A stretch of 36,279 nucleotides of DNA from a virus. The notes under the pieces are model-generated. The model was not told the DNA's origin. It saw nothing but the letters and a program-made list of their open reading frames with translations, and did not search any database. The stretch covers positions 1 to 36,279 of IMG/VR virus record IMGVR_UViG_3300009068_000089; one strand, given 5' to 3'. The translations under genes and the position numbers were made by a program. This document shows, piece by piece, positions 7,201-17,352 of the stretch; within the stretch, counting starts at the first letter, position 1, and each line of letters opens with the position of its first letter.

Positions 7201-7244
7201 AACTAAGGGTAGAATATTCTTAGAAATGCATATTTGATATTGCC

Positions 7245-8228
7245 ATGAGCGGGATCTTAGATAGTAGAACAAGAATAATGGACACCATCGTCACCTTAGA
7301 AGGTAGACGACAAATGGCTGATGGTAAACTCAAAATAGAATATGTGAGCTTTACTGATGGTTCTACATTTTATGATCCTGATGTCGTGAGTGGTTCTTCT
7401 GATGCAACGACTAGATTATATTTTGAACAGTGTCATCTTCCTCAAGATCAAATAACTTTTGAGGCTGATGATTCAGGTAAACTCAAACCTTTTAAAAACA
7501 ATAAAGATGTAAATCTATCTAGCGGTAAAATTTCGACATATAAGTTCAAGGACGAATTTGTAGGTTCTGCAAGAGAAAATGTAGAGTATTTAACCGGTTC
7601 ACAATTTGCGTCTACTTCAACAAGCTTATTAAAATCATCAATTGATAATTTTAAAAATTTATATGTGTTAGCAACACGAGATTTTATCTTTGAAGATGAA
7701 GGATTTGGAACTGGGACATCAGATGTAGACTTTATGATATCTGATAATAATCCCATTAAGGATGATTCATTACAAACAAGATCTGTAAATGATTTACCCA
7801 GTCTTTTTAACGATAAACTATTTAGTAAATCGTTGAATTTTAATTACTTACCGCCTATCAATAAGATGAATGATGACCTTATTGATAAATCAAATTTAGA
7901 AATAATTGAAAGTAATAAAATCGGTAATTATGCTAGATTTGGAGAATATGACGAATATACGAATGTTGAACTTGAAGATGATCTTGAAACCATAGAAAAA
8001 ATGGGGTACAAGAAAACTGTTACATTTGATCCGACATCTTTAAACAATAAATTAGTTTCACAGTTTTTTGAAATTAATGATTCTGATATAAAAAAGCTTG
8101 ACATCGTTGATTATGGTGTTTATCGTTATGACAACTTAAATAAACAGGCTTTTTTTATAGGAAAAGTTTTAGTTGATGACAATGGAACACAAACTTTTGT
8201 TAGATTATTTACTATTGTTTTTGAATAG
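7245..8228 (+). CDS. Virion-type protein with conserved 'LD..T..GR' N-terminus
   Basis: A 327-residue protein, Asp/Asn/Ser-rich. The first 45 residues (ILDSRTRIMDTIVTLEGRRQ, then a short beta segment, F-x-D-G and Y) align with the N-terminus of the protein at 16627 (FLDHSTNNIILDAVLTDTGR). This indicates a shared assembly or docking module at the start of two virion proteins. The middle is acidic and probably flexible; the end is beta-rich (YGVYRYD..., FFIGKVLVDDNG, FVRLFTIVFE). It begins the AT-rich cassette that runs to 22579, with the next gene eight bases downstream. No family name is known to me. A neck, baseplate or fibre-attachment part is the best guess. Confidence 0.7.
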   Translation: MSGILDSRTRIMDTIVTLEGRRQMADGKLKIEYVSFTDGSTFYDPDVVSGSSDATTRLYFEQCHLPQDQITFEADDSGKLKPFKNNKDVNLSSGKISTYKFKDEFVGSARENVEYLTGSQFASTSTSLLKSSIDNFKNLYVLATRDFIFEDEGFGTGTSDVDFMISDNNPIKDDSLQTRSVNDLPSLFNDKLFSKSLNFNYLPPINKMNDDLIDKSNLEIIESNKIGNYARFGEYDEYTNVELEDDLETIEKMGYKKTVTFDPTSLNNKLVSQFFEINDSDIKKLDIVDYGVYRYDNLNKQAFFIGKVLVDDNGTQTFVRLFTIVFE

Positions 8229-8236
8229 GTGATTAC

Positions 8237-10735
8237 GTGTACTTCAATAATAAATCACGAGAAAATAGCATATTACAAGTAGACAATAATTTTGCTACTT
8301 TAGTTAATGTTACACAAAGTACGCCTGATTCAAGGGCTCAATATTCTGGTGACGAACTTCAATTTGAGTTTACTTATAAACTTTCTCAAGTAAAAGCAAT
8401 ACAAGAAAAAACTTATTCTGTTGCAATTACAATAAAAACAAAAAATAAAAGTCGTCCCGTGATTTTAACTTCTAGAAAATTAGGAATGTTGAATACAAAC
8501 AATTTAATTGACAACATCCTTACGCATAGAACGAAGATTAATAATATCAATTTAAATGAAAAAGAATCATTAGTAGCATATAAGCAAGGTGATATAACTT
8601 CAAAGATTAATAATCATGTTTTAGCTTACATAAAAGCAAATTTGCCGTTAGACAACGTAGGATTTCAAAAAACAAAGATTATAGTTTCTAAATTAGAAGA
8701 AAAAAATCAAAATGAATCTAATGCTTCTTCTATCGTTACACAAGACATTGGGCATTCAACATTTATTGGTACTAATTTAAACGTTAAATCTGATTTAAAA
8801 ATTGATGCAAAAAGTGAAAGATTAAATTTGATTAAAAAATCATTACAACCTTCTGTTGTAACAGAAGTTACAAATAGAAGCATTAGTACTTATGATAATT
8901 TATCAGGTTTAATAAGAAAAAATACATATCCTGAATATATTGGAAGTCCAATAACAAATTTAGTTAATTCGTACTTGTTTCAAGGACAACTTAAGAATAA
9001 AAATCAACAATATGTTACTTCAGTTGGGCAAATTTTTGATGATACTATTACGATAAAAACAAAAATTTCTATTAAAAACATGGATTATGACGTGTTGAAC
9101 GTAAAGTTTGAACTATTACAATCTTCAAACGCGTTTATTGGCAACGTCGATCAATCTTCGAGATCCGATGTAACTTCAAAAAATCTTTTACCTTTAGAGA
9201 TAGTTGAAAAAGATTTGAACGTATCTGAACACATAAAAAATTACTTTGTGCCAACTTCTGCTCCATCTATTTTTGCATCAAAAACAGCTTCTAATATTAC
9301 TTTACAAATAAAGCAAAATGATGATAAGTCTAGTGGCATAAAAATCTATAAAAGAGCTTTATCAATTAGTAATAATGACGTTAATACAACTTATAGATTA
9401 ATTGATCAAATTAATTTAAGCAAATCCAATGGCCTAGGATGCTATAAATACGTTAACTTAAATAATGAAAGCGCGATTTATAGAGTAGTTGCATACAACA
9501 AATATTCTCCAAATTCAATGTCTTCAAATTTTTCTGATGTAGTTGTTAATGACAATAAGACTAATTTTATAAAAAAAATGATAATAATTCCTTTATTATC
9601 TGAACAAGGAATTGAAGTAATTGCATATAACACATTTTCAAACGTTGTTTCAGCAAGACTCTTGATAAGAGACGTTACAAACAAGCAAAAAAGTTATAGC
9701 ATAGCTGAAGATGTTTTTAATTTTTCATCTAAAGATTTTTCATCAACTTTAAACATCACTAAAAACTTAATTCCTTATCATACTTACGAATTAACCACAA
9801 AAATAATTGAAAAAAATGGAATTGAAACTCAATCTTCATACACAACGTTAATTGAATATGTTCCATTTTCTGGAAATCCTTTTGACATTAGAATTGCTGA
9901 AACTCGATTGTCAACTGATGTTCAATTTTCAGTTAATGCAAACTTGATTCAAGATCAAATTGGAACTTTAAGTTCGTTATTGTCTCAAATGAGTTCGAAC
10001 TACAGTTTAGAAGATCTGAAATCAAGAAATGCAAAATACGACAAGTTTATTGCATTTAATATAGTTCGATACAATATTACGACAGGTGATGTAGAAAACA
10101 TGGGAATAATCGCAAATAATTCCACGTTTATAGACTCTCAAGAAGCAGCAAAATATTCTTCAAAGCCATTATCACAATTTGACAAATACAAATACGTAAT
10201 TTATCCATTAGTTAGAGATCCAGCTACAGTTATTTCTCAAAAACAAGAAAAAATTGATCTTGAAACAAGAAAACGGTATAACATCAATCAAAGAAAACAT
10301 TTGCATCCTCTAACTTTGACTAGAGGAAACATTGTTTCTAGCAACGTTATTAGCAACGATTTAGATCCAAAAGACGATCTTCTATACGGGTTTATTGGAA
10401 CTTCATATCATGTAGATGCATCGTTGATATCTAATAAACCGCTAATTGAAAGCTTTAATGTCTCGTTGATTAATGATAAAGATGTTTTTTTAAGTTGGAA
10501 AATTTCAGGAAATCGTGAGTTCGTTGATCATATTGTAATTTTAAGAGAAATTGATGGAATCAGAAAAATCATAGGAAAAACGCACTGTTTAGTAGATGGA
10601 TCTTTGAATGTTACATATTCATTGACGCAACATGATATAGGCAATATTAGATTTATTCTAGTACCAGTTTATAATGATTTTTCTTCAGGACAAATTTCAA
10701 TTTCAAATGAATTATTAGTTCACTCGGTAGAATAA
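8237..10735 (+). CDS. Large beta-rich virion protein with fibronectin III-like repeats
   Basis: An 832-residue protein with a GTG start preceded by AGGTGAT. At least two segments look like fibronectin type III or similar Ig-like folds: about 338-442 (SAPSIFASKT, IKIYKRA, AIYRVVAYNKY) and about 734-832 (SFNVSLIND, VFLSWKISG, VDHIVILRE, IRFILVPVYND). A third, weaker one begins near 545. Such domains in phages decorate tail or fibre proteins and mediate surface contact. There is no signal peptide or enzymatic motif. It is extremely AT-rich and its codons favour AAA, ATT and AGA. It is tightly linked to the genes on both sides (8 and 11 base gaps). Product assignment as virion protein is inferred from context and fold style. 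Confidence 0.65.
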   Translation: MYFNNKSRENSILQVDNNFATLVNVTQSTPDSRAQYSGDELQFEFTYKLSQVKAIQEKTYSVAITIKTKNKSRPVILTSRKLGMLNTNNLIDNILTHRTKINNINLNEKESLVAYKQGDITSKINNHVLAYIKANLPLDNVGFQKTKIIVSKLEEKNQNESNASSIVTQDIGHSTFIGTNLNVKSDLKIDAKSERLNLIKKSLQPSVVTEVTNRSISTYDNLSGLIRKNTYPEYIGSPITNLVNSYLFQGQLKNKNQQYVTSVGQIFDDTITIKTKISIKNMDYDVLNVKFELLQSSNAFIGNVDQSSRSDVTSKNLLPLEIVEKDLNVSEHIKNYFVPTSAPSIFASKTASNITLQIKQNDDKSSGIKIYKRALSISNNDVNTTYRLIDQINLSKSNGLGCYKYVNLNNESAIYRVVAYNKYSPNSMSSNFSDVVVNDNKTNFIKKMIIIPLLSEQGIEVIAYNTFSNVVSARLLIRDVTNKQKSYSIAEDVFNFSSKDFSSTLNITKNLIPYHTYELTTKIIEKNGIETQSSYTTLIEYVPFSGNPFDIRIAETRLSTDVQFSVNANLIQDQIGTLSSLLSQMSSNYSLEDLKSRNAKYDKFIAFNIVRYNITTGDVENMGIIANNSTFIDSQEAAKYSSKPLSQFDKYKYVIYPLVRDPATVISQKQEKIDLETRKRYNINQRKHLHPLTLTRGNIVSSNVISNDLDPKDDLLYGFIGTSYHVDASLISNKPLIESFNVSLINDKDVFLSWKISGNREFVDHIVILREIDGIRKIIGKTHCLVDGSLNVTYSLTQHDIGNIRFILVPVYNDFSSGQISISNELLVHSVE

Positions 10736-10746
10736 GAGATTTAAAA

Positions 10747-13700
10747 ATGATAAAGTACCCAAGAACGAATAATGGTGTTTCTCTTAAATCTGGAAACATG
10801 CAGGTTCAACCAATAAAAAATCTAAATATTTTACCGTTAACTCCGAACCCTGTTTTGAGCAATGATGATACAACGATTACTGTTGATTCATCAATAAGAA
10901 CAAAATCTTCAAACAGAAGAACGATAACTCAGTATGAAGAACTTTCTAATGTTTCTGAGGAAAGACCTGAAATATTAGCAATTTCATCATTTAACCCTTT
11001 ATACGACGAGTTTGGAAACAAAACAGAAAATGGTGACTTATTTGATGTTTATATAGAATCGTTAAAACAAATAGATTCTTCATCGAGAAAATTATTAAAA
11101 GATTTGGATGATAAAGAGTTTGTAAAGAACAAAAATCATCAATTTAAAAAAGAAATAACAAATCTTCGTGAAAAGCTGTCTATGCTGAACAGTCTTTTAA
11201 AAATGTTGTCTTTGGCTGGCACGAATTTAAATTTACATAATAAAATTTATGAATTTTCTCCTGTTGAATTTGTAGAAAAATCTTTTAATGATGATAGTCA
11301 TAAAACAAAAAAAATTAATTTATCTTCTATAGCTAAAAATCTTCCTGAAAAATTAAATTTAGATGTTATTTTATCTGATATAAAAACGCTACCTCAAAAT
11401 GCATCATTAAAATACTCATCATCAAAACTTTGGATTCTTGCGATACATGAATTAAGAAATTTATTATTTTCTCATTCAAAAAATTTGCTAAATGAAAATA
11501 ATCAAAAAAATACAGATGATAATTTTTCAACTTTACCAAATGATGGATTTTTTAGACTTGATCTAGAAAAGTTCAAGACCGCAATAGGAAATATTAATAT
11601 TTCTCCTTCGACACAACCTGTTGTTCAAAATTCATCTCAACCAGACATGGGGCTAAACATGGGCGTGATTAATTCATCTATGGCTTCATCAATTGGTTCT
11701 ATTAATAAAGCAATGGGAAGCATTGATTATCTTTTAAACATGATAAAAGATGATGAATCTAAAACCGCTTTAATATTTCATTTAATAACAAAAGAGCTTA
11801 GACATTCATTATGTTTTGACTCAGAATCTCAAGCATTAAAAACGTTTAGGGGTCCTGGCACGTCTCCAATAACATCAAAAAATTTCTTTGATAGTGTGTT
11901 TGGAATATATCCAGCAAATAAAGATATTTTTCAAAAGTCTCCAGATTTTACAGCTGTCAATTCTAGCTTGATGGATTTATGCTATTCTAGAGATTTATCG
12001 AATCAAAATCGTGCAGTTCTTAATTTAGAAGAAAAAGAGCCAATTCATATTAGTAATGAATTGGTAGTGGGCTCAAAATATTTTTTTGATGCTGAAACGA
12101 TATTCACTAATGTTGTTGGTCAAACAATCAACATAGAAAGAATAGACAATTTTCAAAGATTGTTAAGCCGTCTAGACAATAACTTTTTTGATATCATGTC
12201 AAACTTTGGTCTTTTGCCGACCGACGATTCTGCGTTTGTTGCACAACAACAAGACGCAAACGAACAATCACAAAAACCAGAAGTAGTTTCGCTTGATCCA
12301 GTAGCGTTTTTTGAAAACGTTATGTCGTATATCGTAGATGAAAACGGGATGTCAAAAATTTATCAATTTAATCCTAACGATTCTACGGGCATATATTTCT
12401 TCAAGCAATCAGACAGAGGAGTTGCAGCTATGTTTTCATTAGCTGCTCAAGAAAATGATTTTGGTCGCTCAGTTAGATCATTACTATTTTTTCTAATAAA
12501 TGACATTGCTAAATCTGGAGAAGATGTTGAAATTGATAAAGCATTATTTAATACTCTGCGTTCCGGAGGATTTGAGAAAAATCAAGATGTAGAAAGCAAA
12601 ATAGATACGCTCAAACATAATCTTGATGAATACATAAAAAATCAGTTTAACGTTTATTCTTCTATGTCTACTGATGCAGCGCTAGTTGAAATTACAAAAA
12701 ACTTGCGTGGTATGTATGAAAATGCAAAAGCTGCGCCTTGGGAATCTTATGTTCCTTGCAAATTTGATAATGCTCAGTATCTAGGTCAAGTTATTCGTTC
12801 AAATTCTTTTATTAAAGATTTAGCAAAAATCATGAAAGAATTTAAAGATGCATATGTCAAATATGCATGTAAAGGTGGCTCAAATTCAAAATTTCAACAA
12901 GTTAGTGTTGATACAATGATGTTGCTATTTTTTAATGGTATTTGTAGAATGATATCATCGTTTTCAGATAATACAGTTGTGTCAATTTCCATCGATGACA
13001 CAACAGGCGGCGAGTCTATTCAGGCTGGAGGGAATGATGCTGTCGGTACAAATGCTTTAAATATTTTAGGTTTTGCAAAATACGGTTTAGTTTTATATGT
13101 TAACGTTGAAAGTACTCCAAAGAGTATAATCAAAAAACAAATAAGTTCTTATATTCAGAAAGAGTTAAAAACATTACTAAATGTATCATTTGGTGTATTA
13201 AACACACTTGACGTTTTAAGCTCAAATATCAAGACAATAGATTCTGCTATAAAAAAGTTTAGTTCAGAAGCGATAGGGTACTTGTTAAGATATCTTAACA
13301 ATGATGCAAAAAAGTTATCTTTAGTTCTTAAAGAACCTCAGTTAATGTTGATGTTATCTACGGTCGAAGATACATTTCAATCTTTTAAAAGTTTTTCAGA
13401 TGACGACAAGGAACCAGAAGAAGAAGACCTTTTTACAAATTACATAGAAAACATTTCTTATTATCCAAAAATGACAGAAAACTTTGAATTATTGTTCAAG
13501 GACAATAAAGAGTTTACTACAAAAAAAGGTTATAATAAAAAGATTTTATCAGTTGGAATTCCGCAAGGCTTGTTTGAAAGACTATTAAAAACTTCTTCTA
13601 GAAATACAAAAAACAGTAAACATGATGATATTTTTAAAGTCTGTGTTTATAAAACAGACCTTTTAAACGGCGATATTATCTATCGACCAAAAATATTTTT

Positions 13701-14682
13701 ATTTGAAGCATCGAGGTTCCCAATCAGAAATTATGGCAGCCTCCGCAGAACAAGAAATTCAGATTATCATGAAATCTTTAAAGCAGTTCCAACAAGAAAT
13801 TATTCATTGTTTACTGATATAAAGTCAATAGACACTGGAAATCCTGAATACTGGGATGATAAAAGCAACGCTTTTGGTGCAGAATACTCTTTCTTATCTA
13901 GAGATGAAAAAAACGAAATAATTGAAAATCACGTAACTAGTTTTTTACTTGAAAATTATCTCAAAATTGTAACGGGTATGACGTTTAACGACGTGAATTT
14001 TAATTTAGACTCAAGGGAAGTTGAAGCGTTATTGGGATTAATGAATGATGAAACGTTAAAAGAAAAAATTAATAAAACCTTCAACGTTTTAGAAAATCGA
14101 AAAATTAAAAACTCTAATAACGTTTCAAAATCTATTTCAAACGTTTTAGGTGTCGGAGGAAAGAACCTATATTCAAATCAGGTTTCTTCATCTACAAATA
14201 CAACTTCTATAAGCTCTAATCAAAATAACACAAAATTTTTTAAAGCTAGCGCAAGTTCGAATGTTGGTATGTTGTCATTTCCAAGAAGCGTTAATGCAGC
14301 AAGTGAAATATTTCAGAACCCAGATGCATATATTTCTAAAATATTGCAACCAAAAAAGTTTGATAGAGTTTTTAATATAATATTTGATCCAGAGTTTCAA
14401 GTAGATTATGAAAAAACGATTTCGACGACATTAGGAGCACAAAAGTTTGACTTTCTTTTAAAGCAAGAAAAGTTTATACAATACAACAATACAAAAAATG
14501 AATATGTCGATTCGGATAAATCTCCTAACGACACATCTTTAGAGAATTTTTTTATATCTATCGAAACTCATGCTGAAGAATACGTTCTACCTCTATCTGT
14601 AAAAAAATCAGCAAGTTCTTTTGAAACAACAATTAAGGCTAACTTAGTTTCTAACACAACTAAAAACGTATATAGAAAGTAG
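10747..14682 (+). CDS. Very large unknown virion-cassette protein (1311 residues)
   Basis: The largest gene in the window. The N-terminal 60 residues are polar and probably disordered. A Ser/Gln/Asn/Met-rich linker lies near 290-320 (SPSTQPVVQNSSQPDMGLNM region). The rest is a long mixed, largely helical body with many Lys and Asn and no recognisable catalytic motif. A helical segment around 630-720 and an acidic patch near 895 (DDDKEPEEEDLF) stand out. The C-terminal 150 residues include Ser/Asn-rich low complexity (about 1150-1170). It lies between two fibronectin-like proteins in the same operon, so I infer a scaffold-like tail, neck or baseplate component. I do not recognise a family, and a transmembrane segment is not evident. 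Confidence 0.6.
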   Translation: MIKYPRTNNGVSLKSGNMQVQPIKNLNILPLTPNPVLSNDDTTITVDSSIRTKSSNRRTITQYEELSNVSEERPEILAISSFNPLYDEFGNKTENGDLFDVYIESLKQIDSSSRKLLKDLDDKEFVKNKNHQFKKEITNLREKLSMLNSLLKMLSLAGTNLNLHNKIYEFSPVEFVEKSFNDDSHKTKKINLSSIAKNLPEKLNLDVILSDIKTLPQNASLKYSSSKLWILAIHELRNLLFSHSKNLLNENNQKNTDDNFSTLPNDGFFRLDLEKFKTAIGNINISPSTQPVVQNSSQPDMGLNMGVINSSMASSIGSINKAMGSIDYLLNMIKDDESKTALIFHLITKELRHSLCFDSESQALKTFRGPGTSPITSKNFFDSVFGIYPANKDIFQKSPDFTAVNSSLMDLCYSRDLSNQNRAVLNLEEKEPIHISNELVVGSKYFFDAETIFTNVVGQTINIERIDNFQRLLSRLDNNFFDIMSNFGLLPTDDSAFVAQQQDANEQSQKPEVVSLDPVAFFENVMSYIVDENGMSKIYQFNPNDSTGIYFFKQSDRGVAAMFSLAAQENDFGRSVRSLLFFLINDIAKSGEDVEIDKALFNTLRSGGFEKNQDVESKIDTLKHNLDEYIKNQFNVYSSMSTDAALVEITKNLRGMYENAKAAPWESYVPCKFDNAQYLGQVIRSNSFIKDLAKIMKEFKDAYVKYACKGGSNSKFQQVSVDTMMLLFFNGICRMISSFSDNTVVSISIDDTTGGESIQAGGNDAVGTNALNILGFAKYGLVLYVNVESTPKSIIKKQISSYIQKELKTLLNVSFGVLNTLDVLSSNIKTIDSAIKKFSSEAIGYLLRYLNNDAKKLSLVLKEPQLMLMLSTVEDTFQSFKSFSDDDKEPEEEDLFTNYIENISYYPKMTENFELLFKDNKEFTTKKGYNKKILSVGIPQGLFERLLKTSSRNTKNSKHDDIFKVCVYKTDLLNGDIIYRPKIFLFEASRFPIRNYGSLRRTRNSDYHEIFKAVPTRNYSLFTDIKSIDTGNPEYWDDKSNAFGAEYSFLSRDEKNEIIENHVTSFLLENYLKIVTGMTFNDVNFNLDSREVEALLGLMNDETLKEKINKTFNVLENRKIKNSNNVSKSISNVLGVGGKNLYSNQVSSSTNTTSISSNQNNTKFFKASASSNVGMLSFPRSVNAASEIFQNPDAYISKILQPKKFDRVFNIIFDPEFQVDYEKTISTTLGAQKFDFLLKQEKFIQYNNTKNEYVDSDKSPNDTSLENFFISIETHAEEYVLPLSVKKSASSFETTIKANLVSNTTKNVYRK

Positions 14683-14688
14683 GTCGAA

Positions 14689-16572
14689 GTGGGCGTCAAA
14701 TCAATTCCTTCAAGAATCATTTATACTGCTGACGTACCTGAAGTTACAAACTTAAAAACTGAGTTTGTGTATAAGTACTATGTTACAAATGAGTGCATAA
14801 AAGACAAAGATATTTTGACAGATGATGCTATAAAAAGCATGAATATTTCTCAAGATATTATAAGTAAAACAGGTTCTGAAATAGCCGAAAAATACCTCGA
14901 TTATGCAGAGAAAAAATTTCCAAGATATGTGAAAATTACATTCAAAAGGCCTTCTATTCCATATTCTGCAATTAAAGATTTAATCACAAAAAACTTTAGC
15001 AAAATTGTTGATGAACAAAAGTTTTCATCAAATTATTTTACTTCTTTAAATTTTAGCAACGGAAACATCGATAAGAATGCCGGAGATATTTTTAAAGAAT
15101 CAAGCAAAATAACAGTAGATTCTAATACTAAAAAAGATGGCGTCTCTGTCAACAGTTATCAAAATATAAAAAATTCTATTGGATCATCAAACATAAACGT
15201 AGTTTCAAATATTTTTAATCAGCAAGAGTTGATGAAAGGCACTGTTTTTAGAAGTGGAGAAGGGAAAAAGAACTTAAATCTTTATTTCGAAAAAATAAAA
15301 GGGTTAAACTTTTATTCGCAAATCAATAATAACGTTTTATTCGATCTTACTTCACAAGGTTCAAATTCAACATTAAATGTTCATAAACAAGCTCTTGAAA
15401 AAGTAAATAAAACTGCAAAGTCTTTGATTAGATCAAATGGAAATTTTGATTTAACTGAAGACGAATTTAAACCAAGTGTACCCTACTATAAGATAACTAC
15501 AAACAATGTAGACGTATCATCCCCCGTCAACGTTTATTTGGCAGGTTATGTTATTGAAAAAGTTGAATTATTTTCAGATGGCACACAAAAAAATCATGAA
15601 CCGATAATCATAGAAAATGGAGGAACGTCTAGCTTTTTAGATCTTAACGTAAGGTATGGGACTGTTTACCTCTATAAGGTAAAATCTATCGTTAACATAA
15701 GTTTCCCAGCGATAGAAAATTCTAGTGCAAATACATCAATGATCAGTAGCTTGATTAGTTCAAAACCAGTATCATCATATGTAGAAACCACTGAAAACTT
15801 AGGTCCTCCTCCACCAACTAATGTAAAGTTTGTTTGGAACTATGACAGAGTTAATCCTTCTACTGCAATGTTTGATCCAAACAGCAATAAACCTTATCCC
15901 AATACTGGAATAAGAGGATCATTAATGATTTATTGGTCTTTTCCAATAAACCCTCAAATGGATATAAAGAAATTTCAAATTTTTAGAAGGAAAAAAATAA
16001 ATGAACCTTTTGAGTTAATAAAGGTTTTTGATTTTGCTGATGGATCAGTAGTTTTCCCAGATTTAGAAGAAACGATAAACCAGAGCTTAATAGAGAAAAC
16101 TCTATACCCAGAGTGCAGTTATTATGATGACGATTTTTTAAAAAAATCCGAGTACATATATGCAGTTGCTGCGATAGATGCTCATGGATTAACATCAAAC
16201 TATTCAGAACAATTTAAAGTTTCTTTTGATGCTTATAAAAACAAAATTGAAATTAAACTAGTTTCAGTTGCAAATTGCCCTAAACAATATCCGAATCTAT
16301 ATGTGCAGCAGGATCTTTTTATAGATACGATAAAAACATCCAATAAAAAAACAATGCACGTTTATTTTAGTCCAGACTGTTATAATGTAATAAATGGGTC
16401 AGAACAATTAACGAATGTTCTAAATTCGTCTAAATTTGGTTCTAGTTATAAAATGAACTTTATTAACATAGAAAATCAAAAAAGTTGTCAATTGAATATA
16501 AACATCAATGACCTTCGTACTGTAAAAGCTAAATCAAAGGTGTCTTCGAACAATTTTAATTTAAAAAGCTAA
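14689..16572 (+). CDS. Virion protein with fibronectin III-like domain
   Basis: A 627-residue protein with a GTG start six bases after the previous stop, preceded by AGGT. The N-terminal half is mixed with Asn/Ser-rich stretches. Residues about 372-512 begin with a polyproline hinge (GPPPPTNVKF) and continue like a fibronectin III-type domain: LMIYWSFP, IKKFQIFRRKK, EYIYAVAAIDAHGLTSNYSEQFKVSFD. The protein at 8237 has the same style of domain, so the two may interact or have arisen by duplication. The C-terminus is beta-rich. It closes the tightly spaced part of the cassette; a 54-base gap follows. Confidence 0.65.
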   Translation: MGVKSIPSRIIYTADVPEVTNLKTEFVYKYYVTNECIKDKDILTDDAIKSMNISQDIISKTGSEIAEKYLDYAEKKFPRYVKITFKRPSIPYSAIKDLITKNFSKIVDEQKFSSNYFTSLNFSNGNIDKNAGDIFKESSKITVDSNTKKDGVSVNSYQNIKNSIGSSNINVVSNIFNQQELMKGTVFRSGEGKKNLNLYFEKIKGLNFYSQINNNVLFDLTSQGSNSTLNVHKQALEKVNKTAKSLIRSNGNFDLTEDEFKPSVPYYKITTNNVDVSSPVNVYLAGYVIEKVELFSDGTQKNHEPIIIENGGTSSFLDLNVRYGTVYLYKVKSIVNISFPAIENSSANTSMISSLISSKPVSSYVETTENLGPPPPTNVKFVWNYDRVNPSTAMFDPNSNKPYPNTGIRGSLMIYWSFPINPQMDIKKFQIFRRKKINEPFELIKVFDFADGSVVFPDLEETINQSLIEKTLYPECSYYDDDFLKKSEYIYAVAAIDAHGLTSNYSEQFKVSFDAYKNKIEIKLVSVANCPKQYPNLYVQQDLFIDTIKTSNKKTMHVYFSPDCYNVINGSEQLTNVLNSSKFGSSYKMNFINIENQKSCQLNININDLRTVKAKSKVSSNNFNLKS

Positions 16573-16626
16573 CCTTAAAATTTACTTGTCTAATAGTTAC
16601 ATGTAAGATTTTTTAGTTGAGTTATC

Positions 16627-17346
16627 ATGGGTTTTTTAGATCATAGTACTAATAATATAATTTTAGATGCAGTCCTTACTGATACTGGAAGACAGTTTCT
16701 TTCTAGAAACAACGGGGATTTTACTCTGTTTAAATTTGCGTTGGGAGATGATGAAGTCAATTACGCGATTATTTCAAAATATGGAAGATCGGTCGGAAGA
16801 GAAAAGATTGAAAAGAACACTCCAATATTTGAGGCTCTTACAAATCAAGCGCACGCTCAAAAATATAAATTGATTAGCGTTTCAAACTCCAATTTAATTC
16901 GTCTTCCACGGTTTAACTTTAGTGGTGACAACGCTTCATCAAATGAAGTAGTCACTGTTTATACAACAACTGGGACTGGAAGACAAACGTCTTCAGCATT
17001 GCTGTTTGAGCAAACATTGTTAAATGAAACGTCTATTGACGTAGAGTTACGAGATCAAACATTTTTAGTAGATGTACCAAATCTTTTCTTGGTCATCGAT
17101 AACGGGTCCAAAACTCCAAATAACATTGACAATCAGCAAAGAGCATACTACACATTAACAAGTTCAGGAAGAACAAGTAGTTTAGGCTCATCTCTAAGCT
17201 TTAAAATTAATTCTAAATCATTAACACAAACGGTGTTTGATGTTTATGGAACGGGAACAACTCGTGATACTATTAAGAGTTATGTTAGGGTAACTGGAAT
17301 GCAGTCCGGTGCCGTAAAAGATATAGCAGTTCAAATTAAGAAGTAA
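16627..17346 (+). CDS. Virion-type protein with 'LDHST..LTDTGR' N-terminal module
   Basis: A 239-residue protein. Its start (GFLDHSTNNIILDAVLTDTGR, then FKFALGDDEVNY) is a compact motif shared with the protein at 7245 and looks like an assembly module for virion proteins. The rest is beta-strand-rich (VVTVYTTTGTGR, ELRDQTFLVDVPNLFLVI), ending in a strand-loop segment (VTGMQSGAVKDIAVQIKK) like a small jelly roll or Ig-like domain. It has weak or no Shine-Dalgarno. Downstream by six bases is the 412-residue protein, likely the same transcript. Function unknown; structural by context. Confidence 0.7.
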   Translation: MGFLDHSTNNIILDAVLTDTGRQFLSRNNGDFTLFKFALGDDEVNYAIISKYGRSVGREKIEKNTPIFEALTNQAHAQKYKLISVSNSNLIRLPRFNFSGDNASSNEVVTVYTTTGTGRQTSSALLFEQTLLNETSIDVELRDQTFLVDVPNLFLVIDNGSKTPNNIDNQQRAYYTLTSSGRTSSLGSSLSFKINSKSLTQTVFDVYGTGTTRDTIKSYVRVTGMQSGAVKDIAVQIKK

Positions 17347-17352
17347 AATTAC

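Noticed and set aside
16597-16606. Palindrome TTACATGTAA upstream of the gene at 16627
   Set aside because: It is only 10 bases, has no loop to form a hairpin and occurs once. The T-run that follows is not tied to a stem, so I do not call a terminator or operator.
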